From the NCBI GenBank assembly GCA_003455275.1, contig DMRR01000183.1:3030-15284 (forward strand): a stretch of 12,255 nt of DNA, written 5' to 3'. Positions 9,301 to 12,255 of this stretch are shown in pieces. Position numbers and translations under genes: made by a program. The DNA comes from Bacteroidota bacterium (GTDB lineage: Bacteria > Bacteroidota > Bacteroidia > Chitinophagales > UBA10324). The notes under the pieces were generated by a model. It ran no database searches. It was not told where the DNA came from and saw only the letters and a list, made by a program, of their open reading frames with translations. Every line of letters begins with the position of its first letter. The first letter of the stretch is position 1.

Positions 9301-10176
9301 AGGATCCGGATCAATGTTGCCTTCATATTCAAGTGAAAGAAAGAAACCCATTTTAGCTTCTGAAGAATCTTTGGAAGTACCCATCGAAGATTTATACTTG
9401 GTATAGAGAGGTCCGCTGAAATTCAGACTCACCAGTTTGTATCCGTACGGATCCAGGAAGTATGAATTGCCAAGTTCTAATCCGCCGCTATAAAATTTAG
9501 AAGGGCCGCGAGTGGTAATATTAATTACACCACCTGTTGCATCACCATACTTAGCGGGTAATCCACCGGTGATTACTGAAAGTTGTTCGATTGCTGATGA
9601 TGGTAGAGAAATACTTCCGCGCATTGGGATTCCATCAACATAATATTTCTGAGAATATGACCGGGCTCCATTTATATATAAAGCACCGCCATTATCTGCC
9701 TGAAATACTCCGGCAGATTTTGCAGCGATGTTATTTGGATTGCTACGAACAATAGCTGATTCCTGAATTTTCTTTTTGTCCATGGTGTGTGTTTGTGATA
9801 CATCACCCGGGTTAATAAGCGGATCGGCTACAATAATTACATCTTTCAAAATCTTGGAACCAACAGTTAATGTTCCATCATAGGTGGAGGTAACATCAGA
9901 TTTAATAACAATTCCGCTTGCTCTAAGCGTGTCATAACCGGTTGCAGTTATCAATAAGTCGTAAGTTCCGGGCGTGATTGGCTTTATAATATAGTTACCG
10001 TCAAAATCTCCGACATTCCCTGTTATAAGATTACCTGTTTGAAAAAGCCGCACAGTCGGGGCAATGATGCCCTCACCTTTTGAGTCAAGAATTCGTCCTT
10101 GTAAAACTCCGGATTGTGCAAAAGCCGATGCAGAAAACAGGATCATCAGCGATAGAAGGGAGTAAATTTTTCTCAT
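6397..10176 (-). CDS. TonB-dependent outer-membrane receptor with carboxypeptidase-regulatory-like domain
   Basis: A 1259-residue outer-membrane protein. The signal peptide is MRKIYSLLSLMILFSASAFA, cleaved near residue 20. A CarboxypepD_reg-like beta domain follows at about 23-105 (GVLQGRILDSKGEGIIAPTV, GDFDGNYIIKPITPGTYDLLI). The plug domain is at about 113-225 (DVIIVAD, ALYINGARSYSQKYYVDGIP, GGLPAKYGDATGGVINITTRG). A large 22-strand-type barrel fills the rest and ends TIRCGLSFSF. TonB-dependent receptors import bulky substrates or act in envelope signalling using TonB-ExbBD energy. No SusD-like lipoprotein gene is adjacent, and the plug has GARSYSQKYYVDGI where SusC-like proteins usually have an RGxxS-type motif, so it is not an ordinary SusC. 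It is first in the operon, 27 nt before the secreted protein, with a promoter box 53 nt upstream. The substrate is unknown; surface assembly with the downstream products is an inference. Confidence 0.9.
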   Translation of the reverse strand: MRKIYSLLSLMILFSASAFAQSGVLQGRILDSKGEGIIAPTVRLFQTGNLITGNVGDFDGNYIIKPITPGTYDLLITATGYDTLRASGIVIKSDVTSTYDGTLTVGSKILKDVIIVADPLINPGDVSQTHTMDKKKIQESAIVRSNPNNIAAKSAGVFQADNGGALYINGARSYSQKYYVDGIPMRGSISLPSSAIEQLSVITGGLPAKYGDATGGVINITTRGPSKFYSGGLELGNSYFLDPYGYKLVSLNFSGPLYTKYKSSMGTSKDSSEAKMGFFLSLEYEGNIDPDPSAVGYWTVKDSILNDLQTNPLRPSTIGTGFVTSASYVTKDSLYHHNAIIHGNDNNFRGSLKVDYRLNKYVTLTAGGNANYSQFWSNGFTNQMFTPTTAQYYQDLTYRGFARFTQRFGSNKTAEQLSSSVFQNAYYSIQVDYSKFRRRFEDKEKGFDAFKYGYLGKYTTYKEPVYFFSKDTLPSDGHVYEGMVLVGYRDTLVTFEPGTENPLLADYTAQYYTLAGSTPVDGVYGLVDASQDNQNLYYSSLTDLFIGGGLLNGDGAPTIYSMWSGTGAQVGSFGYQNNDQYRLSFFSSVDIVKGSSKDKAEKNRHAIEFGVEYEQRVDRAYTVAPIGLWGLARQLTNSHILDFDTENPILVYDEFGVFQDTINYNRRLGNDQTYFDLNLRNKLGLDPHGLDYIDFDAVDPSNLSLDMFSPDELFNNGSAYVSYYGYDYLGNVLKRQPSFDDFFTKKDDNGNYVRNNAAYRPTYVAGYIQDNFHFNDLFFDIGLRVDYYDANQKVLKDPYLLYPAKTVEEVTTIDGQDPNHPANMGPDYVVYVDNPTDPHQIVGYRHGDTWYDADGTEISSASTLALLSSTGKISPYLESSSTDSLQVTPDAFKDYDPQYTLMPRIAFSFRLNEDALFFAHYDVLSQRPTANRGNPFNYYFLNSIAVNAVLQNPNLRPEKTIDYQVGFKQALSKKSALTISGIYRELKNQVQAKKYFYAYPTNYTTYGNEDFGTVKSLQLAYEMQRTNNIRMDINYTLQFADGTGSDQTSSLGFISEVTPNLKTIIPFYYDQRHTFSATFDYRYGEGKKYDGPLVGKKDKPILQNTGLDVIFTAGSGTPYTRQSNPTPAGLSGVATQSSLQGTLNGARLPWTFRIDLKLDKDFIVRKGIPQTATTPGREPFYVNGYILVQNALNTLNVLGVYPYTGNPDDDGYLSSAVGQQSLETQLDRQAFIDQYAIKINSPGNYTNPRTIRCGLSFSF

Positions 10177-10229
10177 GCCCGTAGGTTTTGTTTTGGTTAA
10201 AGTTGTTTTAGTTTTTTTCGAGAGGCGGA

Positions 10230-10237
10230 CAAATTTA
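10230..10237 (-). promoter_or_regulatory. Candidate -7 promoter box for the envelope operon
   Basis: On the minus strand this reads TAAATTTG, an exact TAnnTTTG match, 53 nt before the ATG of the TonB-dependent receptor. No good TTTG -33 box is seen; a TTTA about 22 nt upstream is the nearest candidate. The 169-nt gap between rsmA and the receptor gene is the longest in the window. It shows no convincing rsmA terminator, and the mRNA leader just before the ATG is A-rich without a Shine-Dalgarno sequence. Confidence 0.5.
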
Positions 10238-10345
10238 ATTGTGCATTTGAATTATGGAATAAATGTAAAATGATGAAGAATGCTTATGCAAGTGCGCCTT
10301 TTGATTATGACAATTCTTTTACAATCGATTGCTTGTTTCATGATG

Positions 10346-11122
10346 CTATTTTGAAAATCTGTTCGCCAGCTCGATGAATGTTTCTACACTTAACTGCTCC
10401 GCTCTTTTGCTGAAAATTTCTTCGTGCAGTTTTTCTTTCGGCAGCAAACCACTAAGGGAATTGCGGAGAGTTTTTCTTCTTTGGCTGAATGCTTGTTTCA
10501 CGAAAGCAAAGAAATATTTCTCGTCATTTAGATGTGGTGCATTTTCTTTTTTTGACAATCTTATGACAGCGCTCTTCACCTTTGGTGGAGGTGTGAATGA
10601 CTCCGCTTCAACTACAAAAAGATTTTCGACTTCATAAAATGTCTGCACAAGCACACTTAGAATTCCATAAACTTTATTTCCGTGTTTTGATGAAATCCTG
10701 TCGGCAACTTCTTTCTGAAACATGCCCACCATCAACGGAATTTTATTTCTTTCTGAAAGAATCCTGAAAATTATTTGAGAAGAAATATTATAGGGGAAAT
10801 TACCAACTATAGAAAAATCATTTTCGAAGATTTCGTTAAGATTAATATTCAAAAAATCTTTTTGAATGATTTTGTTTTTCGTTTCGGGAAATTCTTTTTC
10901 AAGATGCTGAACCATCCTCGCATCAATTTCTACAAGCTTGAGATTGATTTTTTGTTTCAGTAAATACTGAGTAAGCGCGCCGGGACCGGGACCAATTTCC
11001 AAAACATTTTCACCGGAAAGTTTATACATCAGCGATTCAACAATCTTCATTGAAATATTTTCATCATGAAGAAAATGCTGTCCGAAAGATTTTATTGCGC
11101 GAGGAGAGGAAATAGGTTTCAG
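10346..11122 (-). CDS. rsmA: 16S rRNA (adenine1518-N6/adenine1519-N6)-dimethyltransferase RsmA (KsgA), unusual start
   Basis: KsgA/RsmA dimethylates two adjacent adenines in helix 45 of 16S rRNA using S-adenosylmethionine, late in 30S assembly. Motifs seen: SFGQHFLHDENI (N-terminal SAM motif), NVLEIGPGPGALTQYLL (motif I), LVEIDARM (motif II), NFPYNISSQIIF (catalytic NLPY-type motif IV) and a C-terminal rRNA-adenine-methylase domain with FTPPPKVKSAVIRL and AFSQRRKTLRNSL. The first in-frame ATG is at 11050, but that start would lose the GQHFL motif. The frame stays open up to a TAA at 11156-11158 yet holds no ATG, GTG or TTG upstream of GQHFL. I give the CTG at 11122 as a provisional start (13 residues before GQHFL); ATT at 11111-11113 or ATA at 11093-11095 are alternatives. 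The upstream thioesterase ends at that same TAA, so the genes are probably cotranscribed. Confidence 0.88.
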   Translation of the reverse strand: MKPISSPRAIKSFGQHFLHDENISMKIVESLMYKLSGENVLEIGPGPGALTQYLLKQKINLKLVEIDARMVQHLEKEFPETKNKIIQKDFLNINLNEIFENDFSIVGNFPYNISSQIIFRILSERNKIPLMVGMFQKEVADRISSKHGNKVYGILSVLVQTFYEVENLFVVEAESFTPPPKVKSAVIRLSKKENAPHLNDEKYFFAFVKQAFSQRRKTLRNSLSGLLPKEKLHEEIFSKRAEQLSVETFIELANRFSK

Positions 11123-11155
11123 GCTTTTGATTTTTGATCTGATGTTTTGCGAAAA

Positions 11156-11584
11156 TTATTTCTCTTCTAAAATTTTCCTGAATGAATCAGGCACAGCCGT
11201 CACTTTTCTGTTTTTGTAGTCGAAGCAAACCATACCGGTTTTTGCCCTGGCTATTTCTTTTTTTGTATTTATTTCTGTAACGAGATAAAAAATATCAAAA
11301 CTCACTTTTGAAATATCCTGAACAAAGATTTCAATATTCAATACATCACCATAAAAACTTTCATTCTTAAATACGATCGCCACATCTCCCATAATTACTG
11401 AGGTTCCAAATAAATCCAACTCAGAACTGTTCATCGATTTGAAAAACTGAACCCGCGCTTCTTGTAAAATGGAAAGAATAGAATCATTGCCTACATGACC
11501 TCCGTAATTGATATCAGTGATGCGCACTGCAATTTCAGTTGTGAAAATAAATTTCTCTGGCAGGTCTATTTTGATGCGAGGCAT
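11156..11584 (-). CDS. Hotdog-fold acyl-CoA thioesterase (YbgC/4-hydroxybenzoyl-CoA thioesterase family)
   Basis: A 142-residue cytoplasmic protein that should hydrolyse an acyl-CoA thioester to the free acid and CoA. The family pattern DINYGGHVGN at residues 24-33 supplies the probable active-site Asp24 and His30 at the start of the central hotdog helix, followed by the helix segment SILSILQEARVQFF. The remaining strands (VAIVFKNESFYGDVLNIEIFV, VSFDIFYLVTE, ARAKTGMVCFDYKNRKV) fit a single hotdog domain of normal length. The acyl substrate cannot be predicted. It sits between tsaD (45-nt gap) and rsmA (same frame, separated by the one TAA stop codon). The gap before it is rich in TTTG repeats but has no exact TAnnTTTG box, so transcription from an upstream promoter is likely. 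Confidence 0.87.
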   Translation of the reverse strand: MPRIKIDLPEKFIFTTEIAVRITDINYGGHVGNDSILSILQEARVQFFKSMNSSELDLFGTSVIMGDVAIVFKNESFYGDVLNIEIFVQDISKVSFDIFYLVTEINTKKEIARAKTGMVCFDYKNRKVTAVPDSFRKILEEK

Positions 11585-11629
11585 AGAGACAAATCAAAAC
11601 GCAAAACTCAAATTTCAAAAATGATAGCT

Positions 11630-12255
11630 TTATAATTCGATCCTTGCTTTCGGTACAACCGATTGATTGGCGAAATCATTTTTCAAAAATTTATAATATG
11701 CAGCAATAGCAATCATCGCAGCATTATCAGTGCAGTATTCAAATTTCGGGATGAAGGTTCGCCAATTGTTTTTCTTTCCAAACTCAGAAAGTTTTTCGCG
11801 AAGCAGGTGATTGGCCGATACACCACCTGCAATTGCAATGTCTTTAATATTCAGGTCTTGGGCGGCTTTTTCAATTTTATTTAGAAGTATAGTAACTATC
11901 CGGTACTGAATGGAAGCGCAGATGTCACTTAGGTTTTCATTTACGAAATTCTCATTCTTCTTTTTTTCATCGCGAAGGAAATAGAGAAAAGAAGTTTTCA
12001 ATCCGGAAAAACTAAAATCGTAATTCGCAATCCTGGGTTCTGGAAATTGAAAGCGGTATTTATTTCCTTCACGCGCAAGTTTGTCAATCATCGGGCCACC
12101 GGGGTAGGGCAACCCAAGGACTTTTGCCGCTTTATCGAATGCTTCACCTGCTGCATCATCCTGAGTTTCGCCAATCACCTCCATCATCAGAAAATCTTTT
12201 ACCAATACAATTTGTGTGTGGCCACCTGAAACTGTAAGGCACAGAAAAGGAAATG
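11630..12255 (-). CDS. tsaD: tRNA N6-adenosine threonylcarbamoyltransferase TsaD, C-terminal part (cut by window edge)
   Basis: TsaD transfers the threonylcarbamoyl group made by TsaC to A37 of ANN-decoding tRNAs (t6A), working with TsaB and TsaE. About 208 codons are visible and the reading frame runs off the right edge. The visible part starts FPFLCLTVSGGHTQIVLV, which contains the ASKHA-fold signature SGGHTQ. It continues with GETQDDAAGEAFDKAAK, YPGGPMIDKLA, DFSFSGLKTSF, IAGGVSANHLLREKL and CTDNAAMIAIAAY; the Asp of TDNAAM is a metal ligand in characterised TsaD. The N-terminal HxxxH metal site lies outside the window. A TTG at 12203-12205 could be called as a start, but homology clearly continues upstream, so it is an internal Leu codon. 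The protein ends VPKARIEL at a TAA. The next gene starts 45 nt later. Confidence 0.96.
   Translation of the reverse strand, partial: FPFLCLTVSGGHTQIVLVKDFLMMEVIGETQDDAAGEAFDKAAKVLGLPYPGGPMIDKLAREGNKYRFQFPEPRIANYDFSFSGLKTSFLYFLRDEKKKNENFVNENLSDICASIQYRIVTILLNKIEKAAQDLNIKDIAIAGGVSANHLLREKLSEFGKKNNWRTFIPKFEYCTDNAAMIAIAAYYKFLKNDFANQSVVPKARIEL

Noticed and set aside
10322..10331. Palindrome CAATCGATTG just downstream of rsmA
   Set aside because: A 10-bp palindrome with no loop cannot form a terminator hairpin, and no U-tract or second copy is nearby. Chance is enough.
11585..11629. TTTG-rich gap before the thioesterase gene as a promoter
   Set aside because: Several TTTG runs occur, but the best -7 candidate (TTGATTTG) has a mismatch at the invariant A and poor spacing to any -33 element.
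12203..12205. TTG as the start codon of tsaD
   Set aside because: The same frame continues upstream into the family signature SGGHTQIVLV, so the gene extends beyond the window and this TTG is internal.

Overview
The window looks like a piece of a Bacteroidota (Bacteroidetes) chromosome. The evidence is a SecD-type gene with the N-terminus typical of the fused Bacteroidota SecDF, a TonB-dependent receptor with a carboxypeptidase-regulatory-like N-terminal domain, a large secreted protein with a type IX secretion (T9SS)-like C-terminal domain, a PorV/PorQ-like outer-membrane protein, start sites without Shine-Dalgarno sequences, and two TAnnTTTG-type -7 boxes. The DNA is AT-rich. All eight genes lie on the minus strand, so transcription runs from the right end of the window to the left. 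No tRNA, rRNA, CRISPR array, insertion sequence or phage gene is visible, and no gene-free stretch exceeds 300 bases.

In transcription order, the right end (12255 to 10346) is a housekeeping group: the C-terminal part of tsaD (tRNA t6A modification, cut by the window edge), a small hotdog-fold acyl-CoA thioesterase, and rsmA/ksgA (16S rRNA dimethyltransferase). The rsmA frame has no ATG, GTG or TTG start upstream of its conserved GQHFL motif, so its start is unusual or the sequence is wrong there.

The middle (10176 to 1523) is an 8.7-kb, three-gene cell-envelope operon. It holds a 1259-residue TonB-dependent receptor, a 1243-residue secreted protein of unknown function with a T9SS-like C-terminal domain, and a 358-residue PorV/PorQ-family outer-membrane protein. 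The gaps are 27 and 38 nt. A candidate promoter lies about 50 nt before the first gene and a strong intrinsic terminator follows the last. No SusD-like gene is present, so this is not a standard polysaccharide-utilisation pair. The layout suggests that the three products act together at the outer membrane. This is the least understood and most interesting part of the window.

The left end (1437 to 1) is again housekeeping: greA (transcript-cleavage factor) and a HIT-family nucleotide-binding protein, 5 nt apart, then the start of secDF, which has its own candidate promoter and runs off the window edge.
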